Shown one piece after another: positions 23,718 through 35,400 of a DNA stretch of 64,000 bases. Position 1 is the first letter of the stretch. Each line of letters begins with the position of its first letter. Made by a program: the position numbers and the translations under genes. Source of the stretch: Halichondria panicea (lineage: Eukaryota > Porifera > Demospongiae > Suberitida > Halichondriidae); NCBI RefSeq assembly GCF_963675165.1, contig NC_087377.1:5146042-5210041 (forward strand), in the 5' to 3' direction. The notes below the pieces were generated by a model. It was not told the origin of the DNA. It searched no databases and saw nothing but the letters and a program-made list of their open reading frames with translations.

Positions 23718-26305
23718 ACAACACAATGCATCCACACCACTTGTATACACAACACAAAACCTCGTGATCATAAAAGGTCACCCTAATAGCAGGTTGAGCT
23801 GTACACCTGCACACTCATAATTAGCTATAGGTAATGCTATAATGCGGATAGAGTGAATTCACCTCTCAGAGCATATCTTGGTCTCCTCTCCACCGCCTGA
23901 GGCTCAATATCTATCACCATGACGTTGGGTTTCTTAGCACCGTCGATGACCAGTTGATAACATAGCTCAGGGATGTTAGGCGTCTCCATGGCGACCCGCG
24001 CCTTGAATCGACAGTGTGGGATTGTAGGGGAGCCAGGTTGGAAATAGTCCACTCTCTTCCGAGTCAGCTGTTTGGGGGAGGAACATTAAAGAGCTACATG
24101 CATGTACAGGTATAGATAATTATAGTGCACTAATTAATACATGCAGTGCGGAGGAGGTTGGACACGCGCCATAATTTGTCAGCATGTCATGTGACATTTG
24201 GAAATGATCTCTTCTGGTCTCTCATAGCTCGCAACTGACATGTACAACACGTGCCATGACCCGTACTATAGCTGTGCTAAAAATCGACAGCTATAAACAA
24301 GAGGGATTCGCGTGATTATTGATGAAGCGTGTCCAATTAACCTCCTCTGCCTGTCATGTATAGTGTACACAAACAGGTAGGATCGAATTGTACAATGGCT
24401 CAATTGGGTTTTGCTATCTGGCATAAATTTTCTAACATTATGTGACTGCACAGTTCATAACAGTGTAGTCACCACAAATAGAACTAAAATGCTGACTCTG
24501 CATATTTGCGGGGTCTTGAAACGTATGCACATGAATCAACCTAAAATGTCCCTGTATCAGCTAGTCTCGAAAAAAGATAGTACAATGTACCTAAGATGCA
24601 TACTAATTTCAAAATCATAAATTCAGTAAAGAAAGCATTAGTTTCACTTTCATCATCAATGCCGTGCACACTACCTCACCTGAGGTGGGACGAGTGATCT
24701 GATAGTCCAGTTACCGACAGGGCGACCCTCGAATGGTATGTCCAGTGTCACTGTGTCCGCCTCAAACTCTATGGGCATATACGGACCCACCACCGCCCTC
24801 CGTCTAGTGTATGACCTCCCAATGCACTGATAGAGGAGAGAGAGAGGCAGAATGTTAAAGTGAGCATACATGCACGACGACGTGTAATTTGTAAAGAACT
24901 ATAACTAGTGTTGATTACACCAAATAGAAAAACTGCACGTATTATTTTAGCCTAATGTTTGTTTAGGCTGGACTTCTTTGTGCCTCAACAATGAGGAAAA
25001 GAATGTACATGTATATGGAAAAAGAATCACAAATGTTTTCTTTCTCTGAATCAGACAATAATATTCAACCAAACCAAACTACATGTAAATCACTGAATGG
25101 TTGTGGTACTATCCCAGATCAGCCATGGACCAGACAATGATCTACCTCAACAATAATTATTGTGGCCATAAAGGCTACCAGAAATGTATAAGTAGTTGGT
25201 AAATTGTAATGCAAATACTCTACAGACTACTAATAAAGCAAGCATAATACACACACACATACAGACACACACCACAACTCACTGTGTTATAAACCTCAGT
25301 GTCTCGGTTGACCACGAGATGAATCTCCCAGCTACGAAGTCCAAGTCCGATATAGTAGAGCCCAGCTGTGTACAGCATCTCCGCACCGCCCTCGGCAGTG
25401 ATAGCAAAACCAGAGAAATGCTCCAACTTTATCAAGCCAAATCTACTCTCCTCTGAAAACACCCCTCTTCCATCTAGCTTAGTGAACGTGTACGGTAGCT
25501 TCTCCTGCGTGCAAACTGCTCGAATAAAAGACAGGTTTTTGCGGTGAGATTTCTGAGCACAGTGTTGTAGTTGAAGCGTTACAGGCTGAGTGAATTTGCA
25601 GTAAGGGATTGGTCTGATCCAATAGATAGCGCTGACTAGCTCGTTATTGTCGGGTAGTTTGTATTGCCCTGAGAGACTGACGTAAATCTGCAGGACACAG
25701 TGATCGATTTCAGGGGGTAGCGTGTTGGGGGGTACGTTGATTTCCAGTCCGTGACCGTCCCATTTGAAGCACTGTGCTGATCGAGTGATAATAAGGGTGG
25801 TTTGACCTATGACCTCCACACCAGGCAAATCTGTATGGGAGAGAACATTTAAAAAAGCTACATGTAGACTTAATTGTCTACCATTATACCCTCCCGAGAA
25901 AGTGAATTGCAATCTGTACAGTGTAGATATATAATGATTATGAAATAGCAGCTAGAATAATTATGATGGGGCAGAACATGCTAGATTACGTAGAAATCAC
26001 CCTTGAGCAGACCAATAGTGGCTGTAAAGAAGAGAGGTGGTCTGCTAACACAGGTCCAACATGCTATGGAGATATTTTGAGGCCCATTAACTGAAGTGAC
26101 CCGCTTACAGTGTGACCAGAAATTGACACGTTTCACTGTAGGTACAGCCTCCAACACTCCACTTACTTATAGCTCCTCTATTCTCGGGAGGCTGGTCCTC
26201 TCTCTCCCCTGCAGTGTGTCTGGCCCTCAGAGCAGTGACCTGGGTCTGCAGCTCAGTCAGAGTTTGCTCTATCTTAGCACGAGAGGAAACCATCACCTTG
26301 CGTGC

Positions 26306-26349
<44 letters not shown>

Positions 26350-29300
26350 GCGTGGTGAGAGAGGTGGAAAGAGTGAAGCGGGTCACACCTTAATACTACA
26401 ATCATGCTTGTATATTACCAGTCCTGTATTGTGCAGAGCACTAGACTACAGTGGGTTGTCACCCTTGGAAATCTACATGTATACAGTAGGCTGTATACAT
26501 GTAGGAGCAAGTCTTAGAGTATAATTATAAGAGTAGATAAGAGTACTCTTATATACTCTTGGTAGGAGAAATAACAGCAAACAGGATTTATAATTCTATC
26601 AAAGCAATGTCAAGGACTTCTGGCCTACAGTACGGACCTTCCTTTGGGGGAAGAGTTAGCAATGTACATGTAGATTACATTGACATTGACATGTACTGCA
26701 TGTAAGTGCCAGTTCTCATACCTTCTCCAAGTTTTGAGCTAGTCCCATTTTCTCCTCTTCCAACAGCCGATTCTCGTTAACCAAACGGGCAATCTGAGGA
26801 GGATGGGTAAAAAATGGGTGCCATTACATCACACATTGCCTTCTGAGATTTAAATTGTTCTTTAGGAAGAAGTGAAATCACGGGATCGAATGAAAATAAT
26901 AGGGCATGTGATTATGAGACTAACATGGCTGTATTAAAAGAGGTGACCTACGAACACTAGACAATGGTGACAACGATATAGAGACTTTGAGGAGCCTAAT
27001 AAAATGGCTGCATTATATAGAGAGTGACATCTGTAGGATGACCTCAATAGATATAATAATTATTATGTGGTAGGGAGGAAGGAAGGTCACTGTAATGTGT
27101 TTGCATTGTTAAGTACACTGGTACTGAATGTAAAGAAGTAAACGGTAAAGATCAACAAAGTAATCAATGCTCTCTATAAAGGTCAATAATGACTTTGAAA
27201 ATCGATGACCCTTTACCGATTGCAAAGCTACTAGCTATTGCTACATGATAATTATACATGTACATGTAACTAGAGCAACACCAAAATAAAAAACTGATTT
27301 AGACATCTACTCAGTACAGTCCCCTACTCAGTACAGTCCCCAAAACTTACTGTCACTCACAACTCACAACAATAATCTTTATAACTCAGGTACAACAATA
27401 TCAAATTCTAAAACAACAAAACTTCTCAAAAAAAAACACTTCACATTTGGTCCACTATATTTTACTCAGCACACGTTCTATGACCAGCAATACCTCCCTC
27501 ACCTCTTCATCATTAGCCTCCTCCCTGGTCTGCAGCGTCTCTCTGAGCTCCCTCAGGCTATCATCACTCGCTGTCAGCTGACCCTCCTTCTCTGTCAGCT
27601 TGGTCTGAAGGCGTTTAAATTTCGCCTTCTCTGACTTCACCTGATTAAGAGAGGGCCAGGGAAAAGTTTCAATTTAACAATTGTGAATCATCACTATAAT
27701 TATTTTATGCATAGACAACAGAGACTAAGGAAATATTCAACTGCACCAATTGCAACCATCAAAAGTTGCTTTACAGCCATGCAATTATCTCGACACTATT
27801 CAATGGGACAGTTCAGTTATACATGTACATGGCAAATACATGCATGTACAGTCATGGAGTTATAGGGAACGCCTACATACATGTACATGTACATTGTCAT
27901 GTATAGCTATATTGCATGCTGCAGCCATTGAATACGTACAGGTACAAGATTGTATGTAGCTAAGAGTATCACCTCCTGTTTATTAGCCAGCACATCGTCA
28001 TGGAGACGTGCTGTGTCAGCAATGGTAGTCTCTAGTCTAACGCGGTCTGTCTGCATATCATTCCTTAGTTGAAGATTGGTGACCTTTTGACCCTCACACT
28101 CCTTGACTAGAGTAGCGTTCTCGGCTGAAGAGAAAGGTCACTATTATAGAGCTACAAAATACATTGACCGTTCATACTATAATTGGTGTGTATGTATAAC
28201 CACAGTTTTTTTTCTGATAGTACGAATAACTGCTAACAGTGTCTACATAAATTATAATTATAAGCGAGTGTTAGTACAATGTAGAGTGCAACAGTACACA
28301 CAGTGAGTACAGAATGCTAACTTGTCAGTGTGGTGACTTGGTCCCCTGCCAGTTTGAACTTGTGCTCGAGTCGTGAGTGCTGTTCCACCATCCCTTCTCT
28401 ATGTGTGACCATGGCCACCATCTCTCCCCTCAGGGCCTCCAACTGGTCAGCCAGCGCTCGTCTCATCTCCTCTGATGCTTTGAACTGGTCCTCTGACACC
28501 TGCACCCCCGTTAGTTGGGACTTGTCCTCCTAGGGGGAATGGGGGAGGTCGGATTAGACCAATTATTGGGAGCGTAATTAAAAGCATCGAAATGAGTGAT
28601 GTGTATAATAATCATTATTCATTATAATTATATAGGCATAAGGTTCTCTCTTGCTTTCTTGTTTCCACACATGCCGATTTTTCACATTGCAAAAATAATT
28701 CTTTGTAGTAAAATAAAATCAAGCTTCTCGAGTAATTCAGAATGACAACAAACTAAAGTAACTGCTAACAAAACCAATAAATTACTTGTCAGAAGTACCT
28801 CAGCTGTGACATCCAGTATGTCAGCGAATGTCTTTGGGTACTCATGGATGCAAAGGTCAGCCAGCCTCTTGTTGAGCTCCTCTGCAGGGGGTCTCCTAGC
28901 CGGGTTATCATGGAGACACTCGACAGCCAATGGGTGGAGAGGATGCTTCTCTCCCATCGTCTCTAACGCTTTCTTTCTCTTTGCTATCTCCATTAAACCT
29001 ACAGAGGGAGCGTACATGTACAAAATGATGCCTCGATTGTTTGCATTATGGTGGGTGAAGTATACATGTAAGCAATAAATTCTGTAAATATTGTTACCCG
29101 AGAAAAGATAAATGTACCACTACGGAAGGAAAAGACAAATAATTATAGGGGCTCGGAAGAAAATAACTGACCAGTTTTTGTATCCTAATTAAATTTCCAT
29201 CACATGTTACAATGTTAGACATATTGGTTACCATGCAGAAACATACTAGCAATGCAATAACTACACACAAAGCACACCCACCCGTCCGCCCACACACACA

Positions 29301-30010
29301 CCTTGCTGCATAGCTACATGGTCGTTCAACTCGTACACGGGTGGCCAGTCTTGAATAGAGATGTGCACGAGCAGGTGCCCAAAACTGAACACATCCACTG
29401 CAGTGCCGTATGTAGGGCTCTCCACTTTAGTCTCCGGGGACATGTAGTTAATGTTTCCAGGGGCTACAGTCTTCGTTACCAAATGAGGATTGCTCAGAAC
29501 TTTCGAAACTCCAAGGTCGGCAATCTTTGCCCTAAGGTCGCTGGTGAGGAGGACGTTGGGAGCCGTGAGGTCGCGATGAATTATGGGTGGAGTCTGAGTG
29601 TGGAGATAAAGTAGACCATAGGACACGTCCAACATGACAGAGGTCTTGATGGGGATGGGGATGTGGGCATGGACACGAACAAAAGCCGCTACGTCCGAGT
29701 GCAGTTTTTCCATGACTAGAGCTAGATCAATGTTTGACTCGAGGTAGCATACGCCAATAAAACGCACAATATTCGGATGTTTTAGACGACTCAGTAAAAG
29801 GCATTCGCTCCGAAACCTCTTCTCTATGTTGTTCTTGTCTTCTTTGGAGACGTTTTTGACTAGAATGGCGTGCAGACGTTTGGCCATACACGGCAGCCCG
29901 TTCAGAGTGACTTCAAACACGACGCCATACGCTCCAGAGTCGAGATTCTCCACAGTTTTTGGTTTGAGACCTTGAACATTTTGTAGAACGTATGGGCCTA
30001 GCTCGTCCAT
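23330..30010 (-). CDS. RIPK-like kinase - coiled coil - ZU5 - UPA-like - death domain protein
   Basis: Eleven exons on the minus strand (30010-29302, 28998-28799, 28529-28322, 28124-27973, 27640-27503, 26793-26722, 26296-26167, 25830-25283, 24826-24680, 24067-23863, 23685-23330) join with matching phases to 954 aa. The kinase (1-300) has loop LDSGAYG, K44 (CMAKRLH), E69, HRDLTAPN (D147, N152) and D165-L-G167; LDSG and DLG are also seen in RIPK1. Residues 304-536 are coiled coil. Exon 8 holds a ZU5-like domain (FKWDGHGLEINVPPNTLPPE...). Exons 8-10 continue into a UPA-like region (FSGFAITAE; WEIHLVVNRDTEVYNT). The last 118 residues are a death domain (NWLSYANALGLSPQQIQDID...AVSVLDLWKR). ZU5-UPA-death is the layout of UNC5 and PIDD, but here a kinase heads it. 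It probably transmits death-domain oligomerisation to a kinase. Its head faces the small gene at 30450. Confidence 0.85.
24145..24352. repeat. MITE related to the 9112-9229 element
   Basis: The left end 'ggaggaggttggacacgcg' is mirrored by the right end 'cgtgtccaattaacctcctc'. It lies in an intron of the kinase-death gene. Confidence 0.55.
26301..26354. repeat. (GT)n microsatellite abutting a splice acceptor
   Basis: The GT run with GC interruptions reads as (CA)n on the coding strand and ends at the acceptor GCAAG of exon 7 of the kinase-death gene. A second GT run at 23697-23717 sits just upstream, in transcript order, of the death-domain exon. Confidence 0.85.
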
Positions 30011-30449
30011 TGGGCGTGTGTGGGGACCTTCACAGCTTGTAAAATGGGGGTAGGTACCCCCGGAGAAGGTAGCCTAGTAGAAGACTGAGCTTGCTAGCAG
30101 GATCTTGCAAAGACATGCAAAGAGATTTAGAAGACACGTGGTGATGATGGGGTTTTCCCTTTCGTCTAAGTAAGGGGAAACCCCATCACACACAGAATAC
30201 AGTTTCAAGTGGAAGTGCAAGATGTCCATACTGTTTCTCCCTTCACTGGATCCCGAAAAGTACACAGTCCATGATCTGAACAGATATATCCCGTCCATTC
30301 TCAATCCAGAAAGTCAGTGATCCATCAGTATATATTTTTATCGGCTCACAACAATTCAGTATTAAATTATTCATACGTACTCTCACTTACGTACTTGTAC
30401 TTGTGTGTACGTGTACGTGTGCACAGGTAAGAGGAACTTCTACACGAAC
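30011..30449. promoter_or_regulatory. Divergent intergenic region between kinase-death gene and small coiled-coil gene
   Basis: The two genes start head to head 440 bp apart, so a shared promoter region is likely. It contains a hairpin at 30148-30190 (gatggggttttccc.../...ggggaaaccccatc). No clear TATA box was recognised. Confidence 0.5.
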
Positions 30450-32095
30450 ATGGCCAATTGCCCCTCCTGGTTTCCAGCTGGTGTACCCTTCGCAAGCCCT
30501 TATAACAGTACGTACGCAACCAATCGAATAATCAAATTCCCATCAATAGGGACCGGCATGACTAGTCAATACACGTGTACACGTGCACACATTATACCAT
30601 TTATATCTGTCGTACTTCCTTGAATAAAGCGCCTTTCTAATTAGTATACACATACATTGTAGCCCCATATGAAATCATTCTTTTTTAATATAAACACTTA
30701 ATAGTCTCGCAAATTTTTAAAAAAGAGGTGCCATCTTTCGAAGAACTTACAGTATCCATTTGTGGCAATCTTAACTTTGGACATACCCTCTTAATAATGC
30801 GACATTTTGTACTCAACTTGTTACCCAGCAACCTCTAACTGATTTTTACGTGTTATAATTTTCAGTGTTAACTTATCGTACGGATTGATATTGTTTTTCT
30901 GTACTTTATTTACACAGAGCAAGGCACGAAATTACCAGCAAAAAAGATCAGGAAAATATTCGCAGCATTTCTAGTGAACTGTCCCGAGCGATACGTGCTG
31001 TGAGCTTCGTTATACGTATATACATAATATGTGTATACATTGTAACCTGATGATCGGGTGTAATAATTATTAGCTATTAATAGTGTATGTACAATGATGT
31101 ATGTGTCCTTGCATGTGCCCCACCCCCTGCCCCCGTACAGGAAGTCTCCTGAGGATCCTAGCACATCTACTTCACTAACTGTACGTTGCATTAATACTAC
31201 GTGTTAATTCTTATTATTTACCAGCTGTTTGTGAACCTAACTGTTTGTCTGTAAACCCACCTCATGTACATGTGTCCAGTGTTTCTTTTAGTCCTATAAT
31301 TATGGTGGGTGATTTTTCACCCGCTTTAAGACATTTACAAATCCCTAATTACAAGCAAACTTTCCTGTGGGATCCGGAGGTGTTCGACAGCTTACACTTC
31401 GCTACTGCATGCTATCAGCTAAGGCCTAAGGTTTAAAGTCACCCCCTTAAAATATCGTGCCCACATTTTCACATGCATGTACGTACAATATCCTAAAAAG
31501 AAACCCTGTCAAAGATATGTGATTATGTACGCAAGTACTGCTGTTATAGATGCTATCGTGGTGTACAATTAAAACCGTAAACTAATTGTGTATACATGCA
31601 GCATTGTGTTACAGTATCATAATTCATTCACCCTGTGCATGTGTAGCGTGTATCTGTCTGTACCTATCTATTGTAGCTGTTAAAAATCAAAGCAACATCG
31701 AAATGGCGTCTAATTAACACAATTAATAATTTCGTAATTGTATCACTGCAGTGTTGTTTTCCTTCTCCGTACAGCCCATCACCACGGTATCCTATCTTTG
31801 TAAGACGGAGTCCATCTCTCCACCACAAGCCACTCCATTACCCACCACCTCGGCCACCCCGATCAACCAGAGACAACACCCACCACCTCTCACTAACGGT
31901 AACGGTAACGGTCTACAAACACCGTCCTTGATGAGAAATTTGGAGCAACATCTCCAGGCAATGGAGGACAGAGCACTTACTGCCGAGAGGAAGGTACAGG
32001 AATTAGCGATCGAGAATGAACAACTGAGAGAATACATCAAGAGAATCGCTGAACTTGCTGAACGAGCTCATGCAGTTAATATTGACTTGACTTAG
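30450..32095 (+). CDS. Small protein with C-terminal coiled coil, unknown function
   Basis: Four exons (30450-30507, 30918-30999, 31141-31180, 31775-32095) join with phases 1, 2 and 0 to 166 aa. The start MANCPSWFPAGVPF is the first ATG and is followed quickly by a consensus donor. A basic segment (KLPAKKIRKIFAAF) is followed by a Pro/Thr-rich linker (PLPTTSATPINQ) and a 45-residue coiled coil ending EQLREYIKRIAELAERAH. I do not recognise the family. The last exon is well supported by its length, acceptor and codon use; the small inner exons are a model. The short coiled coil suggests oligomerisation or adaptor function, which is inference only. Confidence 0.55.
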
Positions 32096-32463
32096 TGTAT
32101 GCATTCATTATTATTTTTGTTTGTTTTATTCACTTCATAATAATTATAGTATTAATTATGACATCGATATTTAATTCATCTCGCTGTTTCTATACTTATA
32201 ATTATGACATAATTATTGTACAGTCATGTCTGTTGCCTGTCAAGAATATATTATAATTGCTGTTTTAATTAATTCTGGCCCAAACATAATTATTTGTCTC
32301 ACATTCATGATCAATTTTAATAAGTGGATGTAACACGAGAAAATTATATAAAATTTATCTTTGCATCAAATACAACACGTGGGTCCGGGTAGAAACAAAT
32401 TATATACAAATACAACAAATGGGGTAGAAATAAAACTAAAAAAGAGTATAATTATTATGTAGT
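32096..32463. other. Convergent 3' flank
   Basis: This is AT-rich sequence between the stops of two convergent genes. No gene or clear repeat was recognised in it. Confidence 0.6.
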
Positions 32464-35400
32464 CTAGTTTGCTTTGTTCAGGCAAGTCTTATAGTGACTT
32501 CTGTAGTCCTGTATCTCACCCACTCTAAACTTTTGGGCGCAAACTGGGCACACCAGGTTAGGGTCGAGAGGTGGCAAATCAATGGAGGATTGTTGAAAGT
32601 TAGGTTGCCAGTGCTGGTCATAGCCCGTAGCAGTGCTAGCATACATTGACCAATCGTTACCTTGAACTGCCGAATGTTTCTCCGACGTCTGGCTATTACC
32701 AGCTGTTGATGACGACGAGTTTTGATATGGTTTAGAAGTTTCGAGTGTATCGGGTTCAGAATCTGGTGTGATGATTTGGAAACGTATATCACCAGCGACG
32801 TTTGACGATAATCGTATATTCTCGTACAAAGGTGGAGAGGGGTCCGAGTGTTGACGGAATTTTGATCGTACTGGTAAAGGGTCATTAGTTCTACTAGTGG
32901 CGTACTCATCTTGGGAACGATATGGATGCCTGGATCGTGTGGGAGAGGGTGTCCTTGACCGTATCTGCATTGACTGCATGGCCCCATCAGGGAGCTGATA
33001 GACTCTGTGGTAATGGGAGAAAAGTATAATTAGAACACTCGATTTTTGTAAAAAAAATTAATGACTGAATTCATATTAGTAGACAGACCCTAACCAACCA
33101 CAGTACAAATAATTATTGCAACTTGTATTAGTTAGCCAGTGACATAATTTAAAATACACACAATGCACAAGTAAAGATTGTTTACTCTAGTCTAAATTGA
33201 GGCCACAGGTACCGTACCTTCCCTCTGGAATAAAATTAGTTGGTCTCTGTGGCTGACGTAGAATCGGTGAGGCTGTCTGTCTCCTCTGTGGACTAGTGTC
33301 AACCGTAGTATCAGGAGCGGACAAAGATTGATCAAATCTTGGTGGAACACGCTCGTACGGATGGACACTACTGTCTTCGACACGAACGTCTTTGTTAGGA
33401 TTAGAACGAACCCTGCTGAAACTTTGATGACGAACAGGTGGCCGTGGACTAACATCACCTTGAGGTAAATCCAAGTTGGATTTCGATATTGCGTGCGATC
33501 GATCCCTAGTAACTGGAGACAGTGTGTGAGGTTGTTGAGATGGTTCAGGTCTCGAGACGGCAAAATCGTGACGTTGTCTAGACAACTCTTCACCAGTAGG
33601 ACGACCACCAAAAACATCACCCAAGTATCCTTCATCTCCCTCAGCCAGTAGTAGCTTTCCACCTTGGTTCCTAAACTTAGGCGGCAGTGTCTTTGAATTA
33701 CTCGCTGACAATGGAGAGTATTTGATCGTCGACTCTGTGCTTGCTCGATTTCTCATCGGAACAGTTGGATGAATATCGGGTGGTGTGAGAAGAGTCACCG
33801 GAGCTTGACTAGGATTGTAGTGTGCTGGATTCACTACTGGTGATGTTGCCTGGGGAATAGTCGCCAAGGTTGCATAGTATTGTTGTCGGCTCGATGCTTC
33901 GTCTCGTATGTTGACATACATGTGTGCGGGTGAGGGAAGTTGTTGGTGGTCAGGACACTCTTTGGGTTCTACGGAGTCCGGTGGGAAACTGAGAGAGTGC
34001 TGCAAACTCTGTGAGTGATCGTTGTAATATAATGTACAGGAGTATTATAATTATCATATGCAGCAATGAACCACATGCAGGGAGATATGTAATAATCAAG
34101 CTGCACAGGGTTTTATCAAATTGGGGGAGGGGGGTTTGGGCGCGTGTGAGCACGCTGCAAAATGTTTGAACCACTCCCACATTTGTTGACCACACCTCCT
34201 ATTTCATGCTAGTGCTGCATCACAGTAGATCTAGTTACATATTGCACAGTTACTAATGTGATGATGTCATTATTCTACAACATTTTGGAGGGTAAGCTGA
34301 ACATTTTGGAGGGGAAGGTTCACCCTTGCCCCCACTAAATCGATGAAACCCTCATACATGTACATGTCAGTAACACCGTAGCACAAGAAACAATAAGAGC
34401 ATATGTAAGTTTTGAGGCTCCGAAAACATTATGTGATTGTTGTAAGATTAGACGCTGTGATTTCAATCGGATTGCTCGTACCTCTACCAAACACAGATGA
34501 ATTGTGCAATACAAAAAAAAATGCAACACTATAATTATTATAGCTGCTCACATAAATTGCAGTATAATAATTTTATTGCGTATACATTTCTAGCACTATA
34601 GTTTGACACATGTCCCTATACGTACAGTGGTGACCTTACGTATTGTACATCGAACAAACTATTGAATAACGTACGGGCTGTGAAGGGAGGCTGTTCCAAC
34701 TGTGTGGCAGTGGTGCCACGGCTGCGTCTTCTCTGCTAACTGTCCTATAAGTGGAATAGGTGCAGTGAAGTCTATTAATGTACAGCATGCAATACATGCA
34801 CCGCAATGTGGTGGGAGGGTGGTAAAATAGATGATTATAGTCTAATAATCATTGCTGTACGATCACAGGAGTACGTTTGTACTAAACATTTACGTATAGT
34901 CAGTTAGTGTTGGAATAATAATATAATCGTTAATAGAAGAAGCTACTGGTCCATTACACAGTTATGCAAACATAATTTACTGCACAGATAACCAAGGCTA
35001 AAACACTCTAAGTAAACAAATTAACCTCTGTTTTTCCTCCACGAGCCGTAGTCGTGACAACAGATCCTCTTTCTCTCGCTGTAACTGTGACACCTCATTG
35101 TTCTTCTTTCTCAGAGCAGAGTGGAGCTCCTACCAGTGGAAAAGTACAATTGAATAAGTGCCACAACTTTCATGGCCGGAATAAACAACAATAAAAATAA
35201 TATGATTGTCTTTTCTAGGTACTACATGTACCTTAAGGTGACATATTTTCGCGTGTATTAATTTCTGCTATTTCTGCGAATGAGAGTAAAATCGCAAAAA
35301 TTAGTACTCGCAAATAATTGGCCGCCCTCTTGTTTAATGTATCCAGATCGACATTTCGCAAAAAATTATACCGCAAAATGTACAAAACTGTAAAAACGCA

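Noticed and set aside
26105-26524. 93-142-aa frames with His-Thr or Cys-Val runs
   Set aside because: They are translation of the GT microsatellite. The real exon is 26296-26167 on the minus strand.
32478-32987. Alternative 169-aa minus-strand frame over the last exon of the kinase-UBAN gene
   Set aside because: Only the other frame encodes the conserved DPNLVCPVC finger, and it joins the upstream exon in phase 2.
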